DNA of 61,663 nt from Herminiimonas sp. (GTDB taxonomy: Bacteria > Pseudomonadota > Gammaproteobacteria > Burkholderiales > Burkholderiaceae_D). The position numbers were made by a program, and so were the translations under genes. The notes beneath the pieces are model-generated. The model ran no database searches and was not told the origin of the DNA. It worked only from the letters and a program-made list of their open reading frames with translations. Position 1 is the first letter of the stretch. The number at the start of each line of letters is the position of its first letter. Of this stretch, positions 26,609-36,600 are shown piece by piece. The DNA lies in the NCBI GenBank assembly GCA_027310305.1, contig DAIDBD010000069.1:1-61663 (forward strand), written 5' to 3'.

Positions 26609-27577
26609 ATGCTGACCGAATTCGATTTGATTGCCCGCTACTTCATGCGCCCATCGCATCGCGCCAGCCGTGCTGCGCTCGGAATCGGCGACGATTGCGC
26701 GCTGCTGGAACCGTCACCCGGCATGCAACTGGCCATCTCGTCGGACATGCTGGTCGAAGGACGGCATTTTTTCGCAGGCGCCCACCCGATCGAGCTCGGC
26801 CACAAGTGTCTGGCCGTCAATCTGTCCGACCTGGCCGCGATGGGCGCGACACCGGTCGCATTCACGCTTGCCCTCTCGCTTCCCGAAGCAAAAGAAGAAT
26901 GGCTGGCCGGGTTTTCAAAAGGCATGTTCATGCTGGCCGACGAACACGGCTGCGAACTGATCGGCGGCGATACCACCAAAGGGCCGCTCAATATCTGCAT
27001 CACGATTTTCGGCGAACTGCCTTCCGGCCAGGCGCTGCGGCGCGATGCGGCGCAGCCCGGCGACGATATCTGGATTTCCGGCACGCTGGGCGACGCCCGG
27101 CTGGCGCTCGCCGGCTACCGCCAGGAAATCGTGCTCGATTCCGCAACGATCGAAGCCGCCGCGCTGCGCATGCATGCGCCGATGCCGCGCATCGGATTGG
27201 GGATCGCGTTGCGCGGCATCGCGCATGCGGCGATCGATATTTCAGATGGCTTGCTCGGCGACCTCGGGCATATTCTCGAACGTTCGGCAGTCGGCGCGGC
27301 GCTGGATGCCGATGCATTGCCGGCCGGACCGACGCTGCTCCAGCAATCGCAATCAATGCGCCGCCGTTTCATGCTGACAGGCGGCGATGACTATGAATTA
27401 TGCTTTACCGCACCACCGGCAAAACGGGATGCGGTGATGGCCGCCGCACAAGCTGCCAACACGCCCGTGACCCGCATCGGCATGATCGGCGCCGGCGCCG
27501 GCCTGCGCGTGATCGACGGCGATGGCAACCCGCTGGATTTGCAGTTGCGTTCTTTCGACCATTTCGCCTCGCCATGA
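26609..27577 (+). CDS. thiL: Thiamine-monophosphate kinase
   Basis: A 322-residue ATP-dependent kinase that phosphorylates thiamine monophosphate to the diphosphate cofactor. ALGIGDDCALLEP, SSDMLVEGRHFF, VNLSDLAAMGATP and ELIGGDTTKGPLNI are the conserved ThiL segments; the C-terminal half contains AIDISDGLLGDL and TGGDDYELCF. It overlaps pgpA by four bases (ATGA), an arrangement common in proteobacteria. Confidence 0.95.
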   Translation: MLTEFDLIARYFMRPSHRASRAALGIGDDCALLEPSPGMQLAISSDMLVEGRHFFAGAHPIELGHKCLAVNLSDLAAMGATPVAFTLALSLPEAKEEWLAGFSKGMFMLADEHGCELIGGDTTKGPLNICITIFGELPSGQALRRDAAQPGDDIWISGTLGDARLALAGYRQEIVLDSATIEAAALRMHAPMPRIGLGIALRGIAHAAIDISDGLLGDLGHILERSAVGAALDADALPAGPTLLQQSQSMRRRFMLTGGDDYELCFTAPPAKRDAVMAAAQAANTPVTRIGMIGAGAGLRVIDGDGNPLDLQLRSFDHFASP

Positions 27578-28098
27578 CCACACTCGAATCCGGCCAGACC
27601 GCCTATGTGACCAAACCGGATGCCCGCTTCATGCGGTCGCACCCGGCGCATCTGGTTGCCCAGGGGTTCGGCAGCGGCCTTGCGCCCGTGATGCCCGGCA
27701 CCTCCGGCACCTTGTTCGCATGGCTGTCGTTTGCCGTATTGACGGCGCGCTGGCCGGAAGTATTCACGGCGGCGAACTGGATCATCATCGCAGCGGCAGG
27801 TTTTGCAATCGGCATCTGGGCCTGCTCCAGGACCGGACGCGATCTCGGCATCGCCGATCACGGCAGCATGGTCTGGGATGAAATCATTGCATTCTGGCTG
27901 GTGCTTGTGCTGGTGACGCCGGCTGGATTCTGGACCCAGTTCTGGGCCTTCGTCTGGTTCCGTTTTTTCGACATGCTCAAGCCGGCGCCGATCGGCTGGT
28001 TCGACCGCCATTTCAAAGGCGGCTTCGGCGTGATGTGGGACGATATCGTGGCGGCGTTTTATACGCTTCTGGTGTTCGCGTTGTGGCGCGCGATTTGA
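27574..28098 (+). CDS. pgpA: Phosphatidylglycerophosphatase A
   Basis: A 174-residue inner-membrane phosphatase that makes phosphatidylglycerol from phosphatidylglycerophosphate. The N-terminal GFGSGLAPVMPGTSGTLFAW, the metal/catalytic SMVWDEIIAFWLVL and the C-terminal FWFRFFDMLKPAPIGWFDR-like and GFGVMWDDIVAAFY segments are typical of PgpA, with about four membrane helices. Its ATG overlaps the thiL stop codon. It ends 22 bp from a convergent gene. Confidence 0.95.
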   Translation: MTTLESGQTAYVTKPDARFMRSHPAHLVAQGFGSGLAPVMPGTSGTLFAWLSFAVLTARWPEVFTAANWIIIAAAGFAIGIWACSRTGRDLGIADHGSMVWDEIIAFWLVLVLVTPAGFWTQFWAFVWFRFFDMLKPAPIGWFDRHFKGGFGVMWDDIVAAFYTLLVFALWRAI

Positions 28099-28120
28099 TA
28101 CCAAGATTGCGATTGCACTG

Positions 28121-28867
28121 TTATCTTTTTTTGACGGCCCATTGAATCACCGCGGCGCATGCTGTGGATACCACGAAGGAAGCGGCGATGCCGCGGCTAG
28201 GCAACAATAATACGAGCGTCAGACAAAACGTGACGAACGAATAGAGACCCGAGGCCATCGCCTTCAATAGCGATACGACGAAAAGCGGCCCGTTTGCTCG
28301 ATGCGAAAACACGGCCAGCACGATTCCGAGTATCGGAAAAACCGCAAGCAAACCGCTCCACGAAGCGCCAATGACCGATGAAAACAACGTGACGGCGAGC
28401 GTCAGCAAGACACCGGCAACCATGCGAAACAGCAGTTCATGGCCCGGCAAGGAATTCGCTGCTGGCGGCATGCTCAGGCGCGGAAAAAGCAAGGGCGCAC
28501 AGACTAGCGTGAACAATGCAATACAAAGTGAAATAATTATGGAGGATGGCAATTGCATCAATCCTATCCCGGCAAGTAGCCAGGCCAGCAGCGCAACTGG
28601 CAGCGATAGCGCCCATCCGTTACGCAGGCAGGTCCATGAATAAGCCAGACTGAATGCGACAGAAGCAAACACCGCCGACAACGCAACGACGGCTGCATCG
28701 GCAGCGAACACCTTCCCTTTTTCGAGCGCCAGCAACAGAAGAATCGGGCCGGCGACAATCGGAAAACCGGCCAGCCAGCCCGCGATTGCCGATCCCCATC
28801 GCTTGCCTGCCAGTGAAACCAGCGCCAAAAAAACGGGAACTAGAAACAGCTTGAGCGCAAGCATCAT
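28121..28867 (-). CDS. Uncharacterised integral membrane protein
   Basis: A 248-residue protein of about eight hydrophobic helices with short polar loops and a basic C-terminus; no motif I can assign. RWGSAIAGWLAGFPIVAGPI near residue 20-40 looks like a re-entrant or Gly-rich helix and is the best search handle. The start is placed at the paired ATG codons 28867/28864, because more upstream sequence would overlap the winged-helix regulator gene and is not hydrophobic. The gap to that gene is 26 bp, so the two may be co-transcribed. Confidence 0.7.
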   Translation of the reverse strand: MMLALKLFLVPVFLALVSLAGKRWGSAIAGWLAGFPIVAGPILLLLALEKGKVFAADAAVVALSAVFASVAFSLAYSWTCLRNGWALSLPVALLAWLLAGIGLMQLPSSIIISLCIALFTLVCAPLLFPRLSMPPAANSLPGHELLFRMVAGVLLTLAVTLFSSVIGASWSGLLAVFPILGIVLAVFSHRANGPLFVVSLLKAMASGLYSFVTFCLTLVLLLPSRGIAASFVVSTACAAVIQWAVKKR

Positions 28868-28892
28868 GCAATCAACGAAGGCATGAAACCGG

Positions 28893-29453
28893 TCACAACG
28901 AAGTAGCCGAACGCGCCGCCTGATCGTACAAGCCAGACAATATCCGCAGGAACCTGGCCAGCTCACTTAACTCAAAACTCTCGGTACCATCTCCGGTCAA
29001 GCCCGATACCAGCACCTGCTCCCTGATTTCGTAATAACGCTGGCACACCGCCTGCCCTTCCTCATTGGTCGAATACAGCACTTCCTTGCCGCGTTTTTCG
29101 GTTTTCACCAGGCCCAGCGCCTGCAGCTTTTTCAATGAGTAATTGACGATGTGCGTATCCTCGATATTCAGGATGAATGCAATATCGGCCAGCTTTTTTT
29201 CGCGCGCACGGTGATTGATATGATGCAGCACCAGCACATCGGTGATCGTCATGTCCTTCATGCCGACGGCGGAAATACAGCGCACCGCCCAGCGGTTGAA
29301 TGCATTGCTGGCGATGATCAGGCCGAATTCGAATTCGCTCAGCTCCGCGCTGCGTCCGGACGCCAGATGGGAAGAAGAAACGATGGGCATTTTGGCGGTC
29401 GACAGTTTCGGTTGTGCGAAAGGTGCGCCTGCGCTGTTCTTTTCTTTTGGCAT
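28893..29453 (-). CDS. Winged-helix (MarR-like) regulator
   Basis: A 186-residue DNA-binding protein. The winged helix spans about 70-135 (MTITDVLVLHHINHRAREKK, DTHIVNYSLKKLQALGLVKT, EKRGKEVLYSTNEEG), preceded by a low-complexity leader and followed by a helical dimerisation region. GGAG lies eight bases before the ATG. It sits next to the DUF1445, TRAP and 5-oxoprolinase genes in the same orientation as the former two, so it may control that module; effector unknown. Confidence 0.8.
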   Translation of the reverse strand: MPKEKNSAGAPFAQPKLSTAKMPIVSSSHLASGRSAELSEFEFGLIIASNAFNRWAVRCISAVGMKDMTITDVLVLHHINHRAREKKLADIAFILNIEDTHIVNYSLKKLQALGLVKTEKRGKEVLYSTNEEGQAVCQRYYEIREQVLVSGLTGDGTESFELSELARFLRILSGLYDQAARSATSL

Positions 29454-29489
29454 TGCAAAACTCCAGAATTTTATCGTGTCACGGTGATT

Positions 29490-30260
29490 TCATTCGTTCC
29501 TGAAATCCGTAACCAGCATCTTACCCGGAGAATGGCTTATGCAGAATGGAATCCGGCTACGCTGCGCAACATACTGCGGCGTCACGCCGCAGGCCCAGAA
29601 CACCGGCAGTTCATCGTCGAGAATCTGCACGGCATCGCCAAAATCCGGCTTTGACAAGTCGTTGATGCCGATTGCCTGCGGGTGTCCGATATGGATCGGC
29701 GCGCCATGCACTTGCGGAAATCTGCCGGAAATTTCTACCGCGCGCGCCACATCGCGACTTTTGATCGGCCGCATGCTGACCACCATGTTGCCGTGAAATC
29801 TTCCGGCAGGCTGACAGGCAATATCGGTCTTGTACATCGCCACATTCCTGCGCTGCGCCACATGACGCAACGGAATGTCGCCATCGATCAGCGCAGTCTC
29901 GAACGAAAAGCTGCAGCCGAGCAGGAAGCTCACCAGGTCGTCGCGCCAGAATGCGGTGATATCGGTGACCTCGTGCGCGACTTCGCCGTTTTCAAATACG
30001 CGGTAACCCGATATGTCTGTGCGCAAATCCGCACCGGGCGCGCAATCGGGCATGAACCGGCCCGGCTCCAGCACCTCCACCAGCGGGCACGGCTTCGGAT
30101 TGCGCTGGCAGAACAGCAGAAAATCGAACGCGTATTCACGCGGCAGGATCATCAGATTGGCCTGCACATAGCCTTTGGCAAAACCGGCGGTCTGCCCGGC
30201 GAACTCGCCGGTGCGGCATAGCGCTCTGAGCGCTTGCGGCGATAAAGTTTCCATCTCCAT
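29490..30260 (-). CDS. DUF1445 / D-glutamate-cyclase-like hydro-lyase
   Basis: A 256-residue protein of the PF07286 family, commonly named putative hydro-lyase and now linked to D-glutamate cyclase because mammalian DGLUCY contains this domain. Seen are FAKGYVQANLMILPREYAFD, LVEVLEPGRF, TDITAFWRDDLVSFLLGCSF and a C-terminal AVQILDDELPVFWACGVTPQ motif ending with SHSPGKMLVTD. The start at 30260 has AGGAG six bases upstream. It follows the TRAP permease by 17 bp. With 5-oxoprolinase divergent nearby, conversion of D-glutamate to 5-oxoproline is the attractive inference; in DGLUCY a second domain is also involved, so the activity here is not proven. Confidence 0.85.
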   Translation of the reverse strand: MEMETLSPQALRALCRTGEFAGQTAGFAKGYVQANLMILPREYAFDFLLFCQRNPKPCPLVEVLEPGRFMPDCAPGADLRTDISGYRVFENGEVAHEVTDITAFWRDDLVSFLLGCSFSFETALIDGDIPLRHVAQRRNVAMYKTDIACQPAGRFHGNMVVSMRPIKSRDVARAVEISGRFPQVHGAPIHIGHPQAIGINDLSKPDFGDAVQILDDELPVFWACGVTPQYVAQRSRIPFCISHSPGKMLVTDFRNE

Positions 30261-30277
30261 TGTGGTCTCCTGTCGGG

Positions 30278-31573
30278 TCAGCTCATTTTCTGGGGCAGCG
30301 TGGTGACGATGCCCGGAAAGAAATAGACCAGCAAGACCGCCGCCATCATCAGGAAAAACAACGGCAATGCAGTGCGGGCGATGTATGTGATTTCCCGCTT
30401 GGTCAATCCTTGCAGCACGAACAGATTGAATCCGACCGGCGGCGTGATCTGCGCCATCTCCACTACCAGCACGATGAAGATACCGAACCAGATCAAGTCG
30501 ATGCCGGCTTTCTGGATAGTGGGCAGCAACACCGATATCGTCAGCACCACCATTGAAATGCCATCCAGGAAACAACCGAGAATGATGAAAAATATCATCA
30601 GGCAGATGATCAGCATGAACGGCGAAAGATTCAGCGTGCCGATAAATTCGGCCAGATGCCGCGGCAAGCCGATGAATCCCATCGACAGCGTCAGGAATGC
30701 CGCGCCGCCCAGAATCAGCCCGATCATGCAATAAATACGTGTACCACCGAGCAGGCCGCTGATAAAAGTATCCCATGTCAGCGATCCTTCGATGCGCGCC
30801 AGAATCAACGAGCCCGCCACGCCGAACGCAGCCGCTTCGGTGGCGGTCGCCACGCCCGAATAAATCGAGCCGAGCACCAGGCCGATCAGCGTAACGACCG
30901 GGATCAGATGGCGCGATGCATGGATTTTTTCCTTGAACGTGGTACGCGCGCCGGCTGCAGGAATCGCGCCCGGATGCAGCAGCGACCACACCATCACGTA
31001 ACCCATGAACAGGGCCGCCAGCAACAGCCCGGGCAGCACGCCGGCGATGAACAGTTTCGAAATCGATACGTTGGCGGCGACGCCGTAGACGATCATGATG
31101 ATCGACGGCGGGATCAGCAGACCCAGCGTGCCGGCGCCGGCGAGCGTGCCGATCGTCATGTCGTCCGGGTAGCCGCGTTTCTTCAGTTCAGGCAACGCGA
31201 TTTTACCGATGGTCGCGCAGGTTGCAGCCGACGAGCCGGATACCGCTGCGAAAATCGTGCAGCCGATGATATTCACATGCAGCAGGCGGCCCGGCAACCG
31301 CTCAAGCCAGGGCGCCAGACCTTTGAACATGTCTTCCGACAGTTTGCTGCGGAACAGGATTTCACCCATCCATAAAAACAGCGGCAATGCGGTCAGCGTC
31401 CAGCTCGAGGTCGAACCCCAGATCGTTAGCGCCATGCTGTCGCCGGTCGGGCGGCTGGTAAAAAAGTCCATCGCGAAAATTGCGATGCCAAGCAGCGACA
31501 AGCCAATCCACAAACCGGAGCCGAGCACCGCGAATAACAGCCCGATCAGGAGCGCAGTAATAAACAAATCCAT
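30278..31573 (-). CDS. TRAP transporter large permease (DctM type)
   Basis: A 431-residue membrane protein with about twelve helices, the substrate-translocating subunit of a Na+-driven TRAP system. TALPLFLWMGEILFRSKLSED, FAAVSGSSAATCATIGKIAL, AGTLGLLIPPSIIMIVYGV and EMAQITPPVGFNLFVLQGL are characteristic. The ATG at 31573 has AGGAG seven bases upstream. It is transcribed with the DctQ and DctP genes before it and the DUF1445 gene after it, so the imported acid is probably the substrate of the latter or of 5-oxoprolinase. Confidence 0.94.
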   Translation of the reverse strand: MDLFITALLIGLLFAVLGSGLWIGLSLLGIAIFAMDFFTSRPTGDSMALTIWGSTSSWTLTALPLFLWMGEILFRSKLSEDMFKGLAPWLERLPGRLLHVNIIGCTIFAAVSGSSAATCATIGKIALPELKKRGYPDDMTIGTLAGAGTLGLLIPPSIIMIVYGVAANVSISKLFIAGVLPGLLLAALFMGYVMVWSLLHPGAIPAAGARTTFKEKIHASRHLIPVVTLIGLVLGSIYSGVATATEAAAFGVAGSLILARIEGSLTWDTFISGLLGGTRIYCMIGLILGGAAFLTLSMGFIGLPRHLAEFIGTLNLSPFMLIICLMIFFIILGCFLDGISMVVLTISVLLPTIQKAGIDLIWFGIFIVLVVEMAQITPPVGFNLFVLQGLTKREITYIARTALPLFFLMMAAVLLVYFFPGIVTTLPQKMS

Positions 31574-31586
31574 TTTAATCTCCTGA

Positions 31587-32099
31587 TTATTCGGTTCTGG
31601 CCATCTCGGCGGCCGGTTGCACTACCCGTTCTTCGCCCAGAAATTTGAGAATCAAGTCTTCGATGAATGCCACGGCAAGCCCGATACAGCCAATGGCCAT
31701 CGTGAGCTGCGGAATCCAGAGCGGGGTTACATCGTTTGACGGCGAAACATCGTGGGTAATGTAAGAGACCCAGACCAGCCGCACTGCGTAATAAGCCAGG
31801 TACAGCGATAATCCGGATGCCGCAAACAGGCACCAGTAATCGAGAAACTTGCGCGGCGCTCCATGCAGCTTGCTCAGCAGCAGCGTGACGCGGATATGAT
31901 CGCCGTTGCGCAAGGTCGCCGGCAATGCCAGAAACAGCGCCGCGGCAATCGAATAACCGGCATATGCATCAAGTCCGGGGATATCGAACCCGAACTGCCT
32001 GCCCGCCACGCCCAGCAAGATCGTTACCAGCGTTGCGATCATGAAGACTGCCGCAAGCCACAGCAATCCCCGGTAAAAATTGTCAAGCAGCCGTCCCAT
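31587..32099 (-). CDS. TRAP transporter small permease (DctQ type)
   Basis: A 170-residue, four-helix membrane protein between DctP and DctM, 13 bp from the latter. The conserved DctQ centre is recognisable as TLVTILLGVAGRQFGFDIPG and LATLRNGDHIRVTLL-like sequence (LPATLRNGDHIRV). It stabilises the large permease and helps dock the binding protein. Ending in a charged tail, it has no unusual feature. Confidence 0.9.
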   Translation of the reverse strand: MGRLLDNFYRGLLWLAAVFMIATLVTILLGVAGRQFGFDIPGLDAYAGYSIAAALFLALPATLRNGDHIRVTLLLSKLHGAPRKFLDYWCLFAASGLSLYLAYYAVRLVWVSYITHDVSPSNDVTPLWIPQLTMAIGCIGLAVAFIEDLILKFLGEERVVQPAAEMARTE

Positions 32100-32152
32100 T
32101 TTCGTCTCCTGTAGGGCAGGCCGCCCGGCAGTGCCCGGCGGCCTGCATTGTT

Positions 32153-33136
32153 TTATTTCTTATTATTTTTTCTGTAGGCGTCGATGATCTGCTTGCCCTC
32201 ATCGTTGGCCGACTTGATCCATTCCGCGGTCATGGTGTCACCGATTGCCTTCAACTCAGCCTGCAATTTCGGCGAAGGCGCCGATACCTTCATGCCGTTT
32301 GCGGTCAATTGCTTGAGGTACTCGCGATTTTTTTCTTCGCTGGTTTTCCATCCGCGCGCCTCGGCGGCCTTGGCCGATTTGATGACCGCATCCTGCGTCG
32401 CCTTGTCGAGCGCATCGAACGATTTCTGGCTCACGATCACCGCGTTTTTCGGCAACCATGCGTTGACTTCGTACAAGTTCTTTATGTGCTCGTAAAGCTT
32501 GCTCTCGACACCGCTGGCACTGGACGTCAGGAAGTTATCGACCGCACCGGTTGCCAGCGCCTGGCCCAGTTCAGCCAGTTGAATCGTCGCCGGCTGGGCC
32601 TTGACGAGTTGCGCAATACGATTGGTTGCCGGATTATAGGTGCGCATCTTGGTGCCGGCCAGATCTGCGACGGAATTGACCGGCTTGTTCGAATACAGGC
32701 TTTGTCCCGGCCATGGCGATACATACAACAGCTTCATGCCTTGCGATGCCAGCAGTTTTTCAGTAGCCGGACGCGACACGTCGGCCAGTTTTTTCGCTGC
32801 CGCGTAATCGGTTGCCAGAAACGGGATCGCATCGATGCCGAAAATCGGATTTTCATTGGCGGCGCCGGAAAGAATGAATTCGCCGATTTGCGCTTGCCCG
32901 GTTTGCACCGCGCGCTTGATTTCATTGGCTTTATAAAGCGAGCCGTTCGGATGCACCGTCATTTTCAGCTTGCCGCCCGTTGCCTTTTCCACGTCTTTCG
33001 TGAACTGGACCAGGTTTTCAGTCTGAAACGTGTTGGAGGCATAGCCTGACGGTAAATCCCACGTGGTCTGCGCCAGAACCGTTTGCGATGCTGCCAGTAG
33101 CGTGGCCGCGATCATGATGTTTCGCATCTGCTCCAT
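32153..33136 (-). CDS. TRAP transporter periplasmic substrate-binding protein (DctP type)
   Basis: A 327-residue periplasmic protein with an N-terminal signal peptide (RNIMIAATLLAASQTVLA, cleavage near residue 23). The DctP fold is indicated by the KMTVHPNGSLYKANEIKRAV region, AQIGEFILSG, GTKMRTYNPATNRIAQLVKA (the Arg of which usually binds the substrate carboxylate) and KNAVIVSQKSFDAL. AGGAG precedes the ATG. First gene of the TRAP-DUF1445 operon; its promoter region holds a TAC trinucleotide tract. Substrate unknown; context suggests D-glutamate or pyroglutamate. Confidence 0.92.
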   Translation of the reverse strand: MEQMRNIMIAATLLAASQTVLAQTTWDLPSGYASNTFQTENLVQFTKDVEKATGGKLKMTVHPNGSLYKANEIKRAVQTGQAQIGEFILSGAANENPIFGIDAIPFLATDYAAAKKLADVSRPATEKLLASQGMKLLYVSPWPGQSLYSNKPVNSVADLAGTKMRTYNPATNRIAQLVKAQPATIQLAELGQALATGAVDNFLTSSASGVESKLYEHIKNLYEVNAWLPKNAVIVSQKSFDALDKATQDAVIKSAKAAEARGWKTSEEKNREYLKQLTANGMKVSAPSPKLQAELKAIGDTMTAEWIKSANDEGKQIIDAYRKNNKK

Positions 33137-33665
33137 TAAAATCTCCTTTATTCATTGTTGGAAAAACCATTGAGTTCTACTACTACTACTACTCCTACTA
33201 CTACTCCTACTACTACTACGATTGCCACGCTAATGCCCCATTAAACCAGCCGCCGACAAATCAGGACTACTTCAAAATCCTGCAAGCCTCTTTCTGACAT
33301 CCGCTGCTTATTTCAATGTGAATGTACTAAATAACACATTCAAATCAGCGCTTCCTGCTTTTTTAAGCCATGCGCTAGAGTTTCTCCCGTGCGGTCCGGA
33401 TGCGCTTGATGATGAAATCAATGGCTGCAAACATTTACCTTATCCGAATAGGCGGCCACGGCCAGCTAATCCATCTTTATTTGCGCTGTCTTCATGTTCG
33501 TCTCGCTGAAATTTTGTAGAAATTTTCTTGAATATTAATCGTTACATAGATAATATGTCAATAAATTATATTATATTTTGTAATCATTACAGTGGAAATG
33601 TGATGACATATTTCTTACGAAAAATAATGCTTCCGGATACGAATAGAACGAAAGATGAATGCACC
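33137..33665. other. Divergent intergenic region of the TRAP and 5-oxoprolinase genes
   Basis: About 529 bp containing the trinucleotide tract and an AT-rich stretch (33530-33600) but no gene I can support. It must carry promoters for both directions. I see no clear consensus promoter. Confidence 0.6.
33178..33219. repeat. Trinucleotide tract (TAC, interrupted by TCC)
   Basis: Fourteen triplets: five TAC, one TCC, three TAC, one TCC, four TAC. It lies 42-83 bp upstream of the TRAP binding-protein start codon, in the divergent promoter region. A change in copy number would move promoter elements in three-base steps. Confidence 0.95.
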
Positions 33666-36600
33666 ATGAAACAATCAAAAATCTCATACGGCGAACAAGA
33701 CAAACGCTGGCAATTCTGGATCGACCGCGGCGGCACGTTCACCGACATCGTCGGCCGCCGGCCGGATGGCAAGTTGATTACCCATAAACTGTTGTCGGAA
33801 AATCCGGAGCAATACAAGGATGCGGCGGTTGCCGGCATCAAGCGGCTGCTGGACATCAAGCCGGACGAGCCGATTTCGCCGCAACTGGTCGAAGCGGTAA
33901 AAATGGGCACCACGGTCGCCACCAATGCGCTGCTGGAACGCAAGGGTGATCCGACCGCGCTGCTGATCACGAAAGGCTTCCGCGACGCGCTGCGCATCGC
34001 CTACCAAAACCGTCCGCGCCTGTTCGATCGCCATATCGTGCTGCCTGAATTGCTGTATCAAAAAGTGGTGGAAGTCGATGAACGCATCGGCGCCCACGGC
34101 GAAATGCTGCAGCCGCTCGATGAAGCGCTGGCGGCGCGGGAGCTGCGCGCGCTCTATCTGGAAGGATTCCGTGCTGTTGCGATCGTGCTGATGCACGCTT
34201 ACCGTTTTACGCAGCACGAGGAAGCAATCGCGCGCATCGCAGCCGAAATCGGCTTTACCCAGATATCGGCATCGCACAAGGTCAGCCCGCTGATGAAACT
34301 GGTGTCGCGCGGCGATACCACCGTGGTCGACGCCTATCTGTCGCCGATCCTGCGCCGCTATGTCGATCAGGTCGCGGCGCAAATGGATGGCGTGCGCCTG
34401 CTGTTCATGCAAAGCAACGGCGGCCTGACCGATGCGCACCGCTTTCAGGGCAAGGATTCGATTCTGTCCGGCCCTGCCGGCGGTATCGTCGGCATGGCGC
34501 GCACCGCGCAGGTCGCCGGTTTCGACAAGATCATCGGTTTCGACATGGGCGGCACCTCGACCGATGTATCGCACTATGCAGGCGAGTTCGAGCGCGAGTT
34601 CGAAACGCAGGTGGCCGGCGTGCGCATGCGCGCGCCGATGATGAGCATTCATACCGTTGCCGCCGGCGGCGGCTCGATCCTGCATTTCGACGGCACCCGC
34701 TTCCGGGTCGGCCCCGATAGCGCGGGCGCCAATCCGGGACCGGCCAGTTATCGCCGCGGCGGCCAGTTGGCGGTCACCGATTGCAATGTGATGCTTGGCA
34801 AAATCCAGCCAAAATATTTCCCTGCGGTGTTCGGCCCGCATGCCGATGAAACGCTGGATCGCGCTGCGGTCGTGCAAAAGTTCACCGACATGGCGGACGA
34901 AATTTTCCGCTCGACCGGCAACCGCCGCACGCCGGAAGAAGTGGCCGAAGGCTTCATCGAAATCGCGGTGGGCAACATGGCCAATGCGATCAAATTCATT
35001 TCGGTGCAGCGCGGCCACGATGTGACTGAATACACGCTCGCCACGTTCGGCGGCGCCGGCGGCCAGCATGCGTGCCTGGTCGCCGATGCGCTTGGCATGA
35101 CCCGCGTGTTCGCCCATCCGCTGGCCGGCGTGTTGTCGGCCTACGGCATGGGACTGGCGGATCAGACCGCGATGCGCGAGCAGGCGCTGGAAATGCCGCT
35201 GTCGGCATCCGTCATCGCCACGCTGGAAGCCAAGTTGCATGCGCTGGCCGACGAAGCGCGCAACGATCTGTTGTCGCAAGGCGTCGATCAAACCCGCATA
35301 CGCATCATCGAACGCGCGCACCTGCGCTACGATGGAACCGATTCCGTCATCGTGGTGCCGTTCGATTCAGCCGACCGCATGATCGCGCAGTTCGAAACCG
35401 CTTACAAGAAACGCTACTCGTTCCTGATGCCGGATAAAACGATGGTGGTCGAAGCGATTTCGATCGAAGCGGTCGGCTTGTCGGAGCAAGTGCCGACCAT
35501 TATCGAAGACATTGCCGAACGCGACGGCCCGTTGCGGCCGACCGAAATCGTGCGTTTGTTCTCGGGCGGCGAATGGCATGAAACCGCGCTCTATCTGCGC
35601 GAAGATACGCGCCCCGGCGACATCATTCACGGCCCGGCGATCATCGCGGAAAAAAATGCCACCAATGTGATCGAACCGGGCTGGACCGCCGAAGTGACGG
35701 CGCTCAATCACCTGGTATTGAACCGGATCGAAACGCGCCGGCAGCGCAAGGCGATCGGCACCAGCGCCGATCCGGTGATGCTGGAAGTATTCAACAATCT
35801 GTTCATGAGCATCGCCGAACAAATGGGGCTGCGGCTGCAAAATACCGCGTTTTCGGTGAACATCAAGGAGCGCCTCGATTTTTCCTGCGCGCTGTTCGAT
35901 GCCGACGGCAACCTGATTGCCAATGCGCCGCACATTCCAGTACATCTCGGTTCGATGGGCGACAGCATCAAGACCATCATCCGTGAAAACAGCGAGACCA
36001 TGCGGCCCGGCGATGTGTACATGCTGAACGATCCATATCACGGCGGCACGCATTTACCGGACATAACGGTGATCACGCCGGCGTTCGATCAGACCGGCAG
36101 AAACGTATTGTTCTATGTCGGTTCGCGCGGCCATCATGCGGATATCGGCGGCATCACGCCCGGTTCGATGCCGGCCGACAGTACCGTGGTCGAGGAAGAA
36201 GGCGTATTGATCAACAACTTCCAATTGGTGCGCGGCGGCCGGTTTCTGGAGCAGGAAACCATTGATCTGCTGTCGTCGGGCAAATACCCTGCCCGCAACA
36301 TCCCGCAGAATCTGGCCGACTTGCAGGCGCAGGTCGCGGCGAATCAGAAAGGCGTCGAGGAATTGCTGAAGATGGTCGATCACTTCAGCCTCGATGTGGT
36401 GCGGGCATACATGAAGCATGTGCAGGACAATGCCGAAGAAGCGGTGCGGCGCGTGATCACCGCGTTGAAGGATTCGCACTATGAATATCGCCTCGACAAT
36501 GGCGCAGTAATCAAGGTGGCGATCCGTGTCGATCACGCAGCCCGTACCGCGGACATCGATTTCACCGGCACGTCGCCGCAGTTGCCGAACAACTTCAACG

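Noticed and set aside
33178-33219. Possible CRISPR-like array
   Set aside because: Simple trinucleotide tract without spacers; no cas genes in the window.
33684-35321. Minus-strand frame of 545 codons
   Set aside because: Antisense to the 5-oxoprolinase gene; no domain signature, His/Arg/Gln-rich shadow translation.
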